From: Hoeflea sp.
Lineage (GTDB): Bacteria > Pseudomonadota > Alphaproteobacteria > Rhizobiales > Rhizobiaceae
Reading direction: 5' to 3'
NCBI RefSeq assembly: GCF_002733955.1
Contig: NZ_NVXQ01000003.1
Coordinates: 124,001 to 188,000, forward strand
Length of the DNA stretch: 64,000 bases
Position 1 is the stretch's first letter. Each line of letters starts with the position of its first letter. Under the pieces are notes generated by a model, which made no database searches, was not told the origin of the DNA, and worked only from the letters and a program-made list of their open reading frames with translations. Both the position numbers and the translations under genes were made by a program. Below are positions 33,953 through 44,187 of the stretch, in pieces.

Positions 33953-35425
33953 ATGAAACCTGACCGCACCGACCTTGCTCCGGGCCTCACCATCAGCCGT
34001 ATCCTCACCGGTCTCTGGCAGGTCGCCGACCAGGAAAAGGATGGCAGCACGCTTGATCCCGTGGCCGGCGCAAAGGCCTTGTCTGAGTATGCCGCTGCCG
34101 GTTTCGATACATTCGACATGGCCGATCACTATGGCAGCGCCGAGCTGATCACCGGCGAATTGCTGCGCAGCTGGAACGGGGAAACCCGGCCAAAGGCCTT
34201 CACCAAATGGTGCCCGGAACCCGGGCCGATGACACCGGAAGTCGTGCGCGCCGGGATTCAGGATCGGCTTGACCGTCTCGGTGTGAAGACGGTCGATCTG
34301 CTCCAGTTCCACTGGTGGACCTTCGAGCACCCGGCCTGGCTTGATGCGCTGCATGAGCTCAAACGGCTCAAGGACGAAGGTCTGATCGGGCAGATCGGCG
34401 TCACCAATTTCGACGCCGCCCATCTCGCCTTGGCCCTGGCCGAAGGCATTCCGCTGGTCTCGAACCAGGTCTCATTCTCGCTGATCGACCGCCGCGCCGC
34501 GGGCCACCTCGCCGAAACCTGCAAGAAACACGGCGTCCGGCTTCTCGGCTATGGCACCCTGTGCGGCGGCTTCCTGTCCGAACGCTGGCTTGGCAAGCCT
34601 GAGCCCGAAGCGGTTGAGGACTGGAGCGGCTCGAAATATCTCCGTTTCATCCAGACCGCCGGCGGCTGGGACGGCTATCAGGGGATTCTCAAAGCTGCCG
34701 ATACCATCGCCAAAAAGCATGGCGTCTCGATTTCCAACGTGGCCACCCGCTGGGTGCTGGAGCACGCCCATGTCGCAGGCGTCATCGTTGGCGCGCGGCT
34801 TGGCGAAAACCAGCACCGGAACGACAATCTGCGGCTGTTCCAGTTCGAACTCGATGCGGATGACCATGCCCTGCTGGATCAGGCCTTCGCAGCCACCAAA
34901 ATGATCCCGGGCGATTGCGGCGACGAATACCGCCAGCCGCCCTTCCTCACGGCCTCCGGAGACCTGAGCCATCATCTCGCGGCCATGCCCAGCGCTCTAA
35001 CCGCCGTCACCGATCCGGACAATCCGGACCGGGCGCGGGTGTTCTCAGGCTCACTCTGGGAGCCGATTGCGGGCTATTGCCGCGCGTTGCGGGACGGCGA
35101 CCGTATTGTCGTGTCCGGCACCACCGCCACCCATGGCGTCGACCGCACCGTCGCGATCAACGACGCAGGCGGGCAGACCACCTACATTCTCGACAAGATC
35201 GCAGCTTCCGTCCGCGCTCTCGGTGGCGACCCGAAAGACATCCTGCGCACCCGCATGTATCTGCGCGGTGACGAGGATATCGAGGCAGCCGCCCGCGCCC
35301 ACGGGCTGCGTTTCACCACCAATCCACCGGCCAACACCACGTTTCTTGTCGGCAATCTGATCGGTGATTTCCGCGTCGAGATCGAGGCCGAGGCCGTGGT
35401 CAGCAAGAAGCCGCAGGAAGGCTGA
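33953..35425 (+). CDS. Aldo/keto reductase fused to a RidA-like (YjgF) domain
   Basis: 490 residues from the ATG at 33953 (AAGGA eight bases upstream, one base after the livM stop). Residues 1 to about 330 are an aldo/keto reductase with Asp and Tyr in FDMADHYGSAE, Lys in FTKWCPEPG and His in LLQFHWWTFE. Residues about 345-485 are RidA-like (RDGDRIVVSGTTATHG, AASVRALGGDPKDILRTRMY, FRVEIEAEAV). The arginine that RidA uses to bind the substrate carboxylate, in the PARS motif, is replaced: the motif here reads PPANTT. The domain is therefore probably not a 2-aminoacrylate deaminase, though it may still bind an imine or enamine. A separate RidA fused to a reductase suggests channelling of a reactive intermediate. 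Confidence 0.85.
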   Translation: MKPDRTDLAPGLTISRILTGLWQVADQEKDGSTLDPVAGAKALSEYAAAGFDTFDMADHYGSAELITGELLRSWNGETRPKAFTKWCPEPGPMTPEVVRAGIQDRLDRLGVKTVDLLQFHWWTFEHPAWLDALHELKRLKDEGLIGQIGVTNFDAAHLALALAEGIPLVSNQVSFSLIDRRAAGHLAETCKKHGVRLLGYGTLCGGFLSERWLGKPEPEAVEDWSGSKYLRFIQTAGGWDGYQGILKAADTIAKKHGVSISNVATRWVLEHAHVAGVIVGARLGENQHRNDNLRLFQFELDADDHALLDQAFAATKMIPGDCGDEYRQPPFLTASGDLSHHLAAMPSALTAVTDPDNPDRARVFSGSLWEPIAGYCRALRDGDRIVVSGTTATHGVDRTVAINDAGGQTTYILDKIAASVRALGGDPKDILRTRMYLRGDEDIEAAARAHGLRFTTNPPANTTFLVGNLIGDFRVEIEAEAVVSKKPQEG

Positions 35426-35431
35426 GGATCT

Positions 35432-36736
35432 TCAGATCCCCAGCCTGTCCCGCAACCGGTAAGCCGCCACCGACGGCGCCAGGAACCACGGATTGCCCGT
35501 GTAGAAGGGGCGCGTCCTGAACGGAATTTCACTGAAGGCCCCGAGATCCGTGTCCACGCCTGCGGCCGCCCTGCCGAGTTTCGCGCCGAGATACCCGGCC
35601 ATGCCGACGCCCGAGCCGCAATAGCCCATGCCGTAGAAGAGATTGTTGTCTTCGCCGCAATGCATCAGCGTGTCGAAGGTAAACGCCACGATGCCGGCCC
35701 AGGAATGGCTGATCCGGGTGCCCTTGAGGTCGGGAAACAACCGCACCAGTTCGGCCAGCAGTTTTGGTCCGCTCTTGCGCGGATCGGTCTCCTGCAGCGA
35801 CACCCGCCCACCGAACAGAATACGCTTCCGGTCCGGTGACGGGCGGTAGTAATAGACCAGCTTCCTGGTGTCGGAGAGAATGCGGTTGGTCGGAAACAAC
35901 CGGTCCATGGTCTCGGCCGGAATTTCTTCGGTGGCAATCACGTAGGACCCGATCGGGATCACCCGACGCTGCTGCCACGGCGACAGCGGGCCGGTATAGC
36001 CATTGGTGGCGATGATCACCTTGCCCGCGCGAATCCGGCCCTTGTCGGTGGAAAGCTCGAAGCCCTGTGGCCCGCGCTCGAGATCATTGACCCGGCACTG
36101 GCTGACAACAGCTGCACCAGCAGCCCTTGCCACGCCAAGCAGGCCCGCATGGTACTTGCCCGGATCGATGCTCGAATGCCGCGGAAACACGATCCCGCCA
36201 TAATAGGCATCGGTGCCCAGTTCGTTGTGCTGCTTGTCGCGCGACACCATGAAGGCCCCGGTCTCAAAGCCGGGGTGCCGGTGTTCCGCCTCGCGCGCCA
36301 GCTTGTCATACTGGCGCGCGGTGTGGGCGCCGTGAAACCGGCCCACCTCGTCGAAACTGCAATCGATCCCCTCGTCAGAGACAAAGTCCCGCACATGATG
36401 CAGCGATGCCTGGCCTTCCTTGAGAATCCGGACGGCCAGCGCCTCGCCGTAGCGTTCGCAAAGCGTGGAATAGGACGGCTTGACGCTGGTCGAGATTTGC
36501 CCGCCATTGCGGGTGGAGCAGCCGAAACCGGCGGCCTCCGCGTCGACGACAACCGTATCGAGCCCGGCGCGCGCAGTCTGCACCGCTGCATGCAAACCGG
36601 TATAGCCCGACCCGATGATCACCACATCCGCGGTTGCGGGCAGCTTGCTCAGATCGTCGGGCTGTCGCGGGCTTGCATCCCACCAGTAGGGCGCCGGCTT
36701 GAAGTCCGCGCTGAAGCACTCGCTTTCTTGTGTCAT
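35432..36736 (-). CDS. FAD-dependent amine/amino acid oxidase (DadA / PuuB-like)
   Basis: 434 residues. The N-terminal [11 protein letters not shown] tail and [20 protein letters not shown] (dinucleotide fold, about 32-51), then [13 protein letters not shown], match the gamma-glutamylputrescine-oxidase-like branch of the DAO superfamily. IIATNGYTG and [16 protein letters not shown] are later FAD-contact segments. Such enzymes oxidise a secondary or primary amine to an imine, giving aldehyde and ammonia after hydrolysis. It is the last gene of a six-gene minus operon with a Pot-type importer and a GMC oxidoreductase, and converges with the reductase-RidA fusion (six bases between stops). Confidence 0.85.
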   Translation of the reverse strand: MTQESECFSADFKPAPYWWDASPRQPDDLSKLPATADVVIIGSGYTGLHAAVQTARAGLDTVVVDAEAAGFGCSTRNGGQISTSVKPSYSTLCERYGEALAVRILKEGQASLHHVRDFVSDEGIDCSFDEVGRFHGAHTARQYDKLAREAEHRHPGFETGAFMVSRDKQHNELGTDAYYGGIVFPRHSSIDPGKYHAGLLGVARAAGAAVVSQCRVNDLERGPQGFELSTDKGRIRAGKVIIATNGYTGPLSPWQQRRVIPIGSYVIATEEIPAETMDRLFPTNRILSDTRKLVYYYRPSPDRKRILFGGRVSLQETDPRKSGPKLLAELVRLFPDLKGTRISHSWAGIVAFTFDTLMHCGEDNNLFYGMGYCGSGVGMAGYLGAKLGRAAAGVDTDLGAFSEIPFRTRPFYTGNPWFLAPSVAAYRLRDRLGI

Positions 36737-36737
36737 C

Positions 36738-38372
36738 TCAGGCTCCCGCGTGGTCGGAGAGGATCATGTCTGCCCCCTTTTCCGCCACCATGATTGTCGG
36801 TGCATTGGTGTTTCCCGATGTCACAGTCGGAAAGACGGAGGCATCGATCACGCGCAGCCCTTCCAGGCCGTGCGCCTGCAGCCGCGAATTGACAACCGAG
36901 TTGGTCGCGCTCTCGCCCATGCGGCAGGTGCTGACCGGATGAAACACCGTCCCCGCCCTTGCGCGGATATCGGCGATCATCTCCTCATCCGTTTCCACCT
37001 GCCGGCCCGGACGGATTTCCTCGTCCAGAATCTCGGCGAATGCCGGCGCCTGGGCGAGTCTGCGCAGGAACCGCGCGCCCTCGAGCTGCTCGGCTACATC
37101 ATGATTTGTCGAGAGATAATTCGGATGGATCGCAGGTGCATCAAACGGATCGGCAGACTTGAGGTCAAGATGGCCACGGCTTGTCGGCCGCGTCGGCTGG
37201 GTGCCCATGATCACGCCGGAAAACGGGTCCGGGCTCATCAGCGGCCGCTTTCCGGGCGGCGCCTTGGTGTAACTCACCGGCGAGAAATAGAGCTGCATGT
37301 TGGGCCGCTCAAGCTCCGGCCGGGTTTTGATGAAGCCGCCAGCCTGGTTGACGCCGAGCGACAGGGGACCGCGACGCCTGAGCACATAATTCAGTCCATG
37401 CAACAGTTTGCCATGCAGCGGTCGCAGATCATCATTGAGCGTTCTGACCTTGGCCTTGTAGGTGTGGTCGATACATAAATGGTCCTGCAGATGCCGGCCC
37501 ACATTGGCCTGCTCATGAACAATCTCGATACCGTGCCGCTTGAGCGTTTCCGCCGGGCCGACGCCCGACAGCATCAGCAGTTGCGGCGAGTTCACAGCTC
37601 CGCCCGAGACGATCACCTCCCGGCCCGCGTGAACCTGGTGTGTACGGCCGTTACGGACATACTCGACGCCCGTGGCGCGCGTTCCGTCGAAGAGAATCCG
37701 CGTTGCATGGGCGCGCGAAATCACCCGAAGATTGGACCGCTTTCTTGCCGGATGAAGGTATGCCCGGGCGGCCGACATGCGGAAGCCGCCCTTGGCCGTG
37801 TTCTGGTAGAGCCCGATGCCCTCATTGCTGGCAGCATTGAAATCCGCAGTGTAGCTGAGCCCGCATTCCTCACCGGCACGAATGAAGTTCTGGCAGGTCG
37901 GGTGCAGATCCCTGTCCATGGTCGAGACATGCAGCGGTCCGCTGTCGCCGCGCCATTCGCTGCCACCCTGGTCGCTGGTTTCGCTTTTCCTGAAATAGGG
38001 CAGCACGCCGTTCCAGCCCCAGCCGGGATTCCCCATAGCCTCCCAGTCGTCAAAATCGCCGGAATGGCCGCGGATATAGACCATGGCATTGATCGAGGAG
38101 GACCCGCCAATCACCTTGCCGCGCGGCCAGTAGCTAACGCGGTTCCCCGTGCCCGGATCAGGCTCGGATGTGTACATCCAGTTGATGCGCTTGTCGTAAA
38201 ACGCCATTCCGTAGCCGATCGGCATCCAGATCTTGAAGTTGCGGTCATGACCGCCGGCCTCCAGCAGCAGCACGGAGTACTTGCCGTTTTCGGTCAACCG
38301 GTTGGCCAGCACGCAACCGGCAGACCCTGCGCCAACAATAACGAAGTCATAGCTTTGCACGGGGTGCACCAC
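36738..38372 (-). CDS. GMC-family oxidoreductase (choline/alcohol dehydrogenase-like)
   Basis: 544 residues. [19 protein letters not shown] (about 11-29) binds the ADP part of [25 protein letters not shown] is GMC signature 1 and [17 protein letters not shown] signature 2. [10 protein letters not shown] carries the catalytic His and [12 protein letters not shown] the second polar residue near the C terminus. GMC enzymes of this length oxidise choline, polyethylene glycol or other alcohols to aldehydes. Start is a GTG-GTG pair at 38372/38369; AGGAG is about 13 bases upstream. It follows the PotC-like permease gene in the operon and precedes the oxidase gene by one base. Confidence 0.88.
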   Translation of the reverse strand: MVHPVQSYDFVIVGAGSAGCVLANRLTENGKYSVLLLEAGGHDRNFKIWMPIGYGMAFYDKRINWMYTSEPDPGTGNRVSYWPRGKVIGGSSSINAMVYIRGHSGDFDDWEAMGNPGWGWNGVLPYFRKSETSDQGGSEWRGDSGPLHVSTMDRDLHPTCQNFIRAGEECGLSYTADFNAASNEGIGLYQNTAKGGFRMSAARAYLHPARKRSNLRVISRAHATRILFDGTRATGVEYVRNGRTHQVHAGREVIVSGGAVNSPQLLMLSGVGPAETLKRHGIEIVHEQANVGRHLQDHLCIDHTYKAKVRTLNDDLRPLHGKLLHGLNYVLRRRGPLSLGVNQAGGFIKTRPELERPNMQLYFSPVSYTKAPPGKRPLMSPDPFSGVIMGTQPTRPTSRGHLDLKSADPFDAPAIHPNYLSTNHDVAEQLEGARFLRRLAQAPAFAEILDEEIRPGRQVETDEEMIADIRARAGTVFHPVSTCRMGESATNSVVNSRLQAHGLEGLRVIDASVFPTVTSGNTNAPTIMVAEKGADMILSDHAGA

Positions 38373-38397
38373 TCTCGGGTTTGGCTCCTCGTGGAGC

Positions 38398-39255
38398 TCA
38401 GGTCTGCGGCTTGTCGCGTTGCACCAGGATCGACACCAGGGCCAGCAGCGCCGAGCCGATCATCAGGAAGAACGACACCGCATTGAGCACCGGCGTTGAG
38501 CCGACCTTGACCATCCGGTCATACATGGTGATCGTCAACGGCGCTTCGGAACCGACCAGAAACAGCGTCGTGTTGAAGTTTTCGAACGAGACCAGAAACG
38601 CCACGATGCCGGCCGCAGCCATCGCCGGAAACAGGAACGGCAGGGTGATCGTCCGAAGTACCCGCACCCGGCTTGCGCCGAGATTGAACGCCGCTTCCTC
38701 CATCGATTCATCGAATTTCTTCAACCGCGCGATGATCACCAGCGAAGTGATGGTGGTGATGAAGGAGAACTGCCCCAGAACCACCAGGATGATGCCGGGC
38801 CGCAGGAAATCCAGATCCAGCGACAGTGCCTCTTCTGCGCCATTGGCGATATTGCTGGCCAGAAGCAGGATCGAGATACCGAGGATGACGCCGGGAATGA
38901 CCAGCGGCAGCACCATCATGATGTAGAAGAAATCCTTGGCCGGAAACTTGCAGCGCACGAACAGGAACGCGTTGCAGGTGCCGACGAAGACTGACAGCAA
39001 CGACACGAAGCTGGCGATGACGAAGGAATAATAGAGCCCCCTCAGCAGTCTGCGGTCATGAAACATGCCGAGTTTCGGCTCGGTATCATTGAAGAACCAG
39101 TCCAGCGTGAAGCCCTGCCATGGCAGCGACGGGAACACGGAGTCGTTGAAGGCGAACATGCCCGCGGCCACCAGCGGCGCCGCAAGGAAGACGAAGAACG
39201 CGGCCACATAGATACGGTAGCTGGTCAGGAACGCGGTGTTGGGTTTGATAGCCAT
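38398..39255 (-). CDS. potC: Polyamine-type ABC importer permease (PotC-like)
   Basis: 285 residues, standard length, about six helices. [22 protein letters not shown] is helix 1, and the EAA loop reads [20 protein letters not shown]. It forms the channel with the PotB-like protein, whose gene overlaps it by one base. Unlike the first Pot-type importer in this window, it has no additional N-terminal helices. It is followed by the GMC oxidoreductase gene after 25 bases. Confidence 0.9.
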   Translation of the reverse strand: MAIKPNTAFLTSYRIYVAAFFVFLAAPLVAAGMFAFNDSVFPSLPWQGFTLDWFFNDTEPKLGMFHDRRLLRGLYYSFVIASFVSLLSVFVGTCNAFLFVRCKFPAKDFFYIMMVLPLVIPGVILGISILLLASNIANGAEEALSLDLDFLRPGIILVVLGQFSFITTITSLVIIARLKKFDESMEEAAFNLGASRVRVLRTITLPFLFPAMAAAGIVAFLVSFENFNTTLFLVGSEAPLTITMYDRMVKVGSTPVLNAVSFFLMIGSALLALVSILVQRDKPQT

Positions 39256-40124
39256 CAGCTTTTCGCCACCGTGGAGTTGAGTGTCTGACCCGAGAGCTTC
39301 AGTCCGCCCCAGACCACCAGCGATGTGAAGGCCAGCAGCAGGAAGCCGAATGCCGCGCCCGATTCCCAGTTGTAGCGGGTGATGAACTGGTCGTAGATCT
39401 GCTCGGTGAACCAGCTCGAGTTTTTCCCGCCCAGCAGGATCGGCGTCAGGTAACTGCCGGCGGTCAGCATGAACACCACGATGCAGCCCGAGACGATCCC
39501 CGGCATGGCATAGGGAATGATGATCCGCCTGAGCACGGTCGGGCCATTGCCGCCGAGATTGTAGCCGGCCTCGATCATCGCATTGTCCATGCCGTCCAGC
39601 GTCGAGACCAGCGGCACGATCATGAACAGGATCACGGTGTAGACCAGCCCCATGATCACCGCTGCGTCATTGTAGAGAAACTCGATCGGCGTGTTGATCA
39701 CGCCCGCCCATTGCAGGCTGCTGGAGATGATGCCGGTTTCACGCAGCAGCAGGATCCAGCCGAACGCCCGGATCAGGTCACTGACCCACAGCGGGATCAG
39801 GCACATCAGGAACAGCGCCCCGCGGGTCCGGTTGCCGGCGATCTTGGCGATGTAATAGGCAATCGGAAACCCGAGCAGCAGCGCCAGTGCAGTGACCAGC
39901 AGCGACATCGATCCTGTCCGGATCAGCGTGTTCCAGTAGATCGGCTCGGTGAAGAAATTGATGTAGTTGCCCAGCCCGAATTCGTACATCCGCGGCCCGA
40001 CCTTCTCGCGCACCGAGATGTAGAACATCCCCAGATGCGGCAGCACGATCAAGAGGAAGATCCACAGCGCGAAGGGTGCGAACAGCAGAATGAGCGACAG
40101 CCGCTTGATATCCTTCTGCATCAT
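39255..40124 (-). CDS. potB: Polyamine-type ABC importer permease (PotB-like)
   Basis: 289 residues, standard length. LILLFAPFALWIFLLIVLPHLGM is helix 1, RTGSMSLLVTALALLLGFPIAYYIA and ALFLMCLIPLWVSDLIRAFGWILLL follow. The EAA loop is IEAGYNLGGNGPTVLRRIII. It lies ten bases downstream of the ATPase gene and overlaps the second permease gene by one base. Confidence 0.9.
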   Translation of the reverse strand: MMQKDIKRLSLILLFAPFALWIFLLIVLPHLGMFYISVREKVGPRMYEFGLGNYINFFTEPIYWNTLIRTGSMSLLVTALALLLGFPIAYYIAKIAGNRTRGALFLMCLIPLWVSDLIRAFGWILLLRETGIISSSLQWAGVINTPIEFLYNDAAVIMGLVYTVILFMIVPLVSTLDGMDNAMIEAGYNLGGNGPTVLRRIIIPYAMPGIVSGCIVVFMLTAGSYLTPILLGGKNSSWFTEQIYDQFITRYNWESGAAFGFLLLAFTSLVVWGGLKLSGQTLNSTVAKS

Positions 40125-40134
40125 CGGATCGCCC

Positions 40135-41268
40135 TCACGCCTTGAAGCTCATGGTCTGCTCCGGCGACCATGAAAGCGTGACGTCATCCTTTGGCTTCAG
40201 GTCCTGGGTGCCGCCCGTCAGCACCACATCGGCCTCGATCAGCTCGCCGGCGCCATCGCGAACCAGAATGCGGCTGTTGGCACCGTTGAACAGGATGCTG
40301 TCGACCTTGCCGTTGATCACATTGTGCGCCGGATCGACGGGTTTGGCCGAGACGCCGGACTTTTCCGCCGAGATGAATTCCGGCCGGACAAAGGCGCTCA
40401 CGGTATCCCCCACTCCGGGGGTTCCAGCGCCGCGCACCGAACCGCGCATGGTCAAACCGGCTTCGGTGACCACTTCGACCGCGCCGCTTTCAACACGGGT
40501 CACCTTACCGGCCCAGCGGTTGGTATCGCCGACAAAGCCAGCCACGAAGGCCGCTGACGGGTTGTGATAGAGCTCCTGCGGCGTTCCGATCTGGACAAAC
40601 TTGCCCTCGTTCATGATCGCCACATTGTCCGACATCACCAGTGCCTCGGACTGGTCATGGGTGATGTAGACGAAGGTCGTGTCGAACTGGTGCTGCAGCA
40701 GCTTGAGCTCGATCTTCATGGCTTCGCGCAGCTTCAGGTCCAGCGCGCCAAGCGGTTCGTCGAGCAGCAGCACGTCGGGGTCGAGGACCATGCAGCGGGC
40801 AATGGCGATACGCTGCTTCTGGCCGCCCGACAGCTGGCTGATCTCGCGGTTGGCGACGTCCGGCAGCGAAATGCGTTCGAGAACATCATGCACCTTGGTG
40901 CGGATCACGTCTTTCGAAGCGCCGGCACAGCGCAGGCCGTAGGCAATGTTTTCATAGACATTCATCATCGGGAACAGCGCCAGGTGCTGGAACACCATCT
41001 TCACGTTGCGCCGGTTCGGCGGGGTGCCGATCACCGATTTGCCCTTGATCCGGATATCGCCGGCAGTCGGCGATTCAAATCCCGCGATCATCCGCATCAG
41101 CGTGGTCTTGCCGCAGCCCGACGGGCCGAGAATGGAAAAGAACGATCCCTTGGGGATCTCGAAGGAGACGTCATCAACAGCTCGGACCGAGCCAAAATGC
41201 TTCCTGACCTGGACACATTCCAGATCGTTCTCGGTGGCGGCCAAATCGTTCTCGGTCATGGATTGCAT
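40135..41268 (-). CDS. potA: Polyamine-type ABC importer, ATP-binding protein (PotA-like)
   Basis: 377 residues. Walker A GPSGCGKTT (about 48-56), signature QLSGGQKQRIAIARCMV, Walker B VLLLDEPLGALDLKLREAM, switch His in YITHDQSEALVMSD. A TOBE/OB-fold region occupies about 270-375 as in PotA. The gene is separated from the upstream binding-protein gene by 108 bases that carry a hairpin, and from the next permease by ten bases. Confidence 0.92.
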   Translation of the reverse strand: MQSMTENDLAATENDLECVQVRKHFGSVRAVDDVSFEIPKGSFFSILGPSGCGKTTLMRMIAGFESPTAGDIRIKGKSVIGTPPNRRNVKMVFQHLALFPMMNVYENIAYGLRCAGASKDVIRTKVHDVLERISLPDVANREISQLSGGQKQRIAIARCMVLDPDVLLLDEPLGALDLKLREAMKIELKLLQHQFDTTFVYITHDQSEALVMSDNVAIMNEGKFVQIGTPQELYHNPSAAFVAGFVGDTNRWAGKVTRVESGAVEVVTEAGLTMRGSVRGAGTPGVGDTVSAFVRPEFISAEKSGVSAKPVDPAHNVINGKVDSILFNGANSRILVRDGAGELIEADVVLTGGTQDLKPKDDVTLSWSPEQTMSFKA

Positions 41269-41312
41269 CGAGTGCCCAGTGCAGTGTCGTCAGGTGTCTT
41301 TGAAGGTTTCAG

Positions 41313-41343
41313 TGCGGCTGCCCAGGATGGACGGGCAGCCGCA
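41313..41343 (-). promoter_or_regulatory. Post-binding-protein hairpin (no U-tract)
   Basis: TGCGGCTGCCC (41313-41323) and GGGCAGCCGCA (41333-41343) pair perfectly over a nine-base loop. Read on the minus strand, the sequence after the hairpin is CTGAAACC, with no run of T. It sits in the gap between the binding-protein and ATPase genes, in the same position as the hairpins of the other importer operons here. Confidence 0.6.
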
Positions 41344-41376
41344 TCATCTCACGAAAAGATAGTCGTGGGGCCTGGC

Positions 41377-42453
41377 TTATTCAGAGCCGGTGGCAGCCTT
41401 GATCTTTTCAAGCGTCTTGCCTTCCATGTCCTCGACACCGGCCGGGATGTTGGCGAAGAACTTCAGATTGTCGATGTCCGCATCGGTGAAGGCGGCATTG
41501 ACGGCAGCCTTCTTGTCATCCGGAAGCAGGTCTTTGCCACCTTCCACAGCCGCAATCGCGCCGGTGCTGGCCGACATGATCTTCACGTTCTCGGGCTCGA
41601 GCACGAAGTTGATCCACTTGTAGGCGGCATCGTCGGCTTCGCCCTTGCGCGGAATGGCAAAGGTGTCGATCCAGGCCAGCGCGCCGGTCTTCGGCGGCAC
41701 GAACACGATGTCCTTGTTCTCGCCGTAGAGCTTGTAGGCGGTCGAATCCCAGGTCTCGGACGCAACGATCTCGCCCGACATCATCATCGCCGAAAGGTCG
41801 TCGCCGCCCTTCCAGTAGGCCTTGAGGTTGTCCTTGCAGTCGATCAGCTTGTCGGCGACCTTGTCCAGAATAGACTGGTACTTGTCGAGATCGGCATAGG
41901 CCGCAAACGGATCTTCACCCATGTCGAACGCCATGCCGAGCAGGATGGTGCGCTTCAGGCGCATCGAAGTCTTGCCCTTGTACTGCGGATCGCAGAGATC
42001 GCCCCAGGCCTTGACGTCCGGCGCAACTGACTTGTTGGCCATCAGGCCGGATGTGCCCCACTGGTGGGGCACCGCATAGACTTCGCCGTCGATCGTGGTG
42101 TTGGCCTTGACGCCATCAAGCAGCTTGGCCTGCATTGCATCCGTGTTGATCTTCGACAGATCGAGCGGCTTGTAGATGTTGTATTCCTGCTGCACCGCAA
42201 AGATGCGGTCATGGCTCGGCTGGGCCAGATCGAAGCCGGCACCACCGGTGGCGCGCAGCTTTGCAATCATTTCTTCGTTGTTCGAGAACGTCACTTCGAC
42301 GGTGATATCAGGATATTTCTCTTCGAACTTCTTCACCAGTTCGTCAGGAGCATAGGAGCCCCATGTCAAGAGACGCAGCGTCTCTGCCTGTGCCGGCACG
42401 ACGGCCATCACTGTGGTGGCCAAAAGCCCGGCCATTGCTAGTTTCATGATCAT
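41377..42453 (-). CDS. potD: Polyamine-type ABC importer, periplasmic binding protein (PotD-like)
   Basis: 358 residues with a signal peptide (about 1-23, ending PAQA) and GGGAG six bases before the ATG. The mature start ETLRLLTWGSYAPDELVKKF and the segments DLAQPSHDRIFAVQQE, PHQWGTSGLMANK and GEIVASETWDSTAYKL are characteristic of PotD/PotF-like proteins. WGS and SHD supply the positions that contact the amine in PotD. First gene of the six-gene operon that ends with GMC and DadA-like oxidoreductases, so the ligand is probably an amine or amino alcohol oxidised by those enzymes. Confidence 0.88.
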   Translation of the reverse strand: MIMKLAMAGLLATTVMAVVPAQAETLRLLTWGSYAPDELVKKFEEKYPDITVEVTFSNNEEMIAKLRATGGAGFDLAQPSHDRIFAVQQEYNIYKPLDLSKINTDAMQAKLLDGVKANTTIDGEVYAVPHQWGTSGLMANKSVAPDVKAWGDLCDPQYKGKTSMRLKRTILLGMAFDMGEDPFAAYADLDKYQSILDKVADKLIDCKDNLKAYWKGGDDLSAMMMSGEIVASETWDSTAYKLYGENKDIVFVPPKTGALAWIDTFAIPRKGEADDAAYKWINFVLEPENVKIMSASTGAIAAVEGGKDLLPDDKKAAVNAAFTDADIDNLKFFANIPAGVEDMEGKTLEKIKAATGSE

Positions 42454-42533
42454 GTCAAACTCCCTTTGAACCCTCTGAATATCAGCGCATTATTGTTTGT
42501 AACCCGCGCAGATGACAAGAAGCGTAGCCCCTC

Positions 42534-42610
42534 ATTGGACTGCACCGCATATCCATTATAGATATTTTTGCATACCAATTTGTGACGACAGGTCACCCGA
42601 GTCCAGACCA
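42534..42610 (-). promoter_or_regulatory. Promoter region of the Pot/GMC/oxidase operon with MocR-like motifs
   Basis: The minus strand has a perfect -10 TATAAT at 42560-42555, about 100 bases before the potD-like start, but no consensus -35. It is flanked by ATTGGAC (42534-42540) and GTCCAGACCA (42601-42610). These are the elements found again in the MocR/enolase divergent promoter at 44188-44253 (ATTGGAC, GTCCAAT, CAGACCAA). I infer binding by the MocR protein encoded at 42690-44159. Confidence 0.45.
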
Positions 42611-42689
42611 TTGCACCTGAGGCAAATCTCGGCAACCACGGCAAGCGAGCGAGGCGGGGATACGCACCAACTTTCGCGGGAATAGCGCT

Positions 42690-44159
42690 TTAAACAAACA
42701 GTTGGGCCATCACATCCAGCCCCTGTTTGATATCGCTGTCACTTGCCGCGCCGTAGCCGATGACGACGCCCTTTCGCTCGATCGGCGTCAGGCAGTAGCG
42801 GCCGATCCCGGACAGGGTGAGGCCCGCAGCCGTTGCCGCCTCGATGAAGCCCTTCTCGTCCCGCGCCGGGTCCTTGAAATAGCCCACCGTATGAAAACCG
42901 GCTGAGGCGCGCTGAATCTGCATGTGCGGTTCGAGCTGCCGCGCATGTTCGTGCAGGATCTCGTGGCGGCGCTTGTAGTGCTGCCGCATGGTCCGGATAT
43001 GGGTGGCGAAATGGCCTTCGTCGATGAAATCGGCCACAATCGCCTGCGGCCAGGTCGGCACACCGCTGAGCGCCGCCGAAAAGATGTTCGACATTGCATC
43101 GACCATGCTCGCAGGCGCCACCATGAAGCCAAGCCGCAGTGAGGGGAACAGCGTCTTGGAGAACGTGCCGACATAGATCACTCGGCCATTGGTATCGATA
43201 CTTTTCAAGGTTGGAAGCGGCTGATCGCCGAAATAGAAGTCACCGTCATAATCATCCTCGACGATAAAGGCGTCAGCCTGATCGGCCGCGTCCAGCAGCG
43301 CCAGCCGCCGCGCCAGGCTGAGGATCTTGCTCAGTGGCTGCTGATGCGAGGGTGTCACGAAGGCCAGCCGGAAATCCGGTGCCTTTGCAAGCCCCTCCTC
43401 GACGATGATTCCCTCGTCATCCACCCCGACGGGAATCAGGTCGGCGCCTTGCGAGATGAAGGCGTTGCGCGCACCGATGGCGCCGGGATTCTCGAACCAG
43501 ACCTTCTCGCCCCGGTCGAGCAGCATGCCGCCGATCAGCGAAAACGCCTGCTGCGCCCCGCCAACAACAAAGACCTGTTCCGGATCGCACTGGATGCCCC
43601 GGCTGGCATTGAGATGCGTGGCAATCGCCGCCCGCAGCCGCGGCAGGCCGTAAGGATTGCCATAGCCCATCACCGCGTCGCGGTCCGAGCGTAGATGCCG
43701 CGCCGAAAGCCGCGCCCATTGCGCCATCGGAAAGGCATTCAGCGCCGGGAGCGCCGTGACGAAAGCCTGAGACTTGTGCGGCAGCCGCCGCCGCTCGGCA
43801 AACAGCTTGCGCGCCTGGATGGTCGAGGGCGACAGCCGTGGTTGCCGCTCGCTCTCCGCCCCCACCGCCTTCGGCTTGACCGGCGTTCGGCCCGTCATGG
43901 TGTGGCTGACGAAGGTGCCCGCGCCGATCCGCGATTCCAGCAGGCCTTCAGAGATCAGTCGACTGACCGCGTCAAGCGCCGTGGTGCGCGACACGCCGAC
44001 CTCGCTGGCCAGCGTCCGCGTCGCCGGCAGTCGCTCGCCACCGTTGAGACCACCGGACAGGATGATTTCGCGCAACCCCATATAGAGTTGCACGCTGATT
44101 TTCCGGTCCAGCGTTCTGTCAATCCGGATCGAGGAAAGAATGGCTCCGGCCTTGGTTTT
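42690..44159 (-). CDS. MocR-family regulator (GntR winged helix + aminotransferase-like domain)
   Basis: 489 residues from the ATG at 44159. The winged helix covers about 15-85 ([46 protein letters not shown]). After a linker, a fold-type-I aminotransferase domain follows, with [29 protein letters not shown] (the PLP-ring Asp) and [17 protein letters not shown], where the Lys of FSK would bind PLP. MocR proteins sense PLP adducts of amino compounds and usually activate a divergent operon. It diverges from the enolase-superfamily gene across a region of nested inverted repeats, and shares motifs with the upstream Pot operon promoter. Confidence 0.9.
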   Translation of the reverse strand, partial: KTKAGAILSSIRIDRTLDRKISVQLYMGLREIILSGGLNGGERLPATRTLASEVGVSRTTALDAVSRLISEGLLESRIGAGTFVSHTMTGRTPVKPKAVGAESERQPRLSPSTIQARKLFAERRRLPHKSQAFVTALPALNAFPMAQWARLSARHLRSDRDAVMGYGNPYGLPRLRAAIATHLNASRGIQCDPEQVFVVGGAQQAFSLIGGMLLDRGEKVWFENPGAIGARNAFISQGADLIPVGVDDEGIIVEEGLAKAPDFRLAFVTPSHQQPLSKILSLARRLALLDAADQADAFIVEDDYDGDFYFGDQPLPTLKSIDTNGRVIYVGTFSKTLFPSLRLGFMVAPASMVDAMSNIFSAALSGVPTWPQAIVADFIDEGHFATHIRTMRQHYKRRHEILHEHARQLEPHMQIQRASAGFHTVGYFKDPARDEKGFIEAATAAGLTLSGIGRYCLTPIERKGVVIGYGAASDSDIKQGLDVMAQLFV

Positions 44160-44187
44160 CATGAGCTGTGACCCTTGTCTGCCAAAA

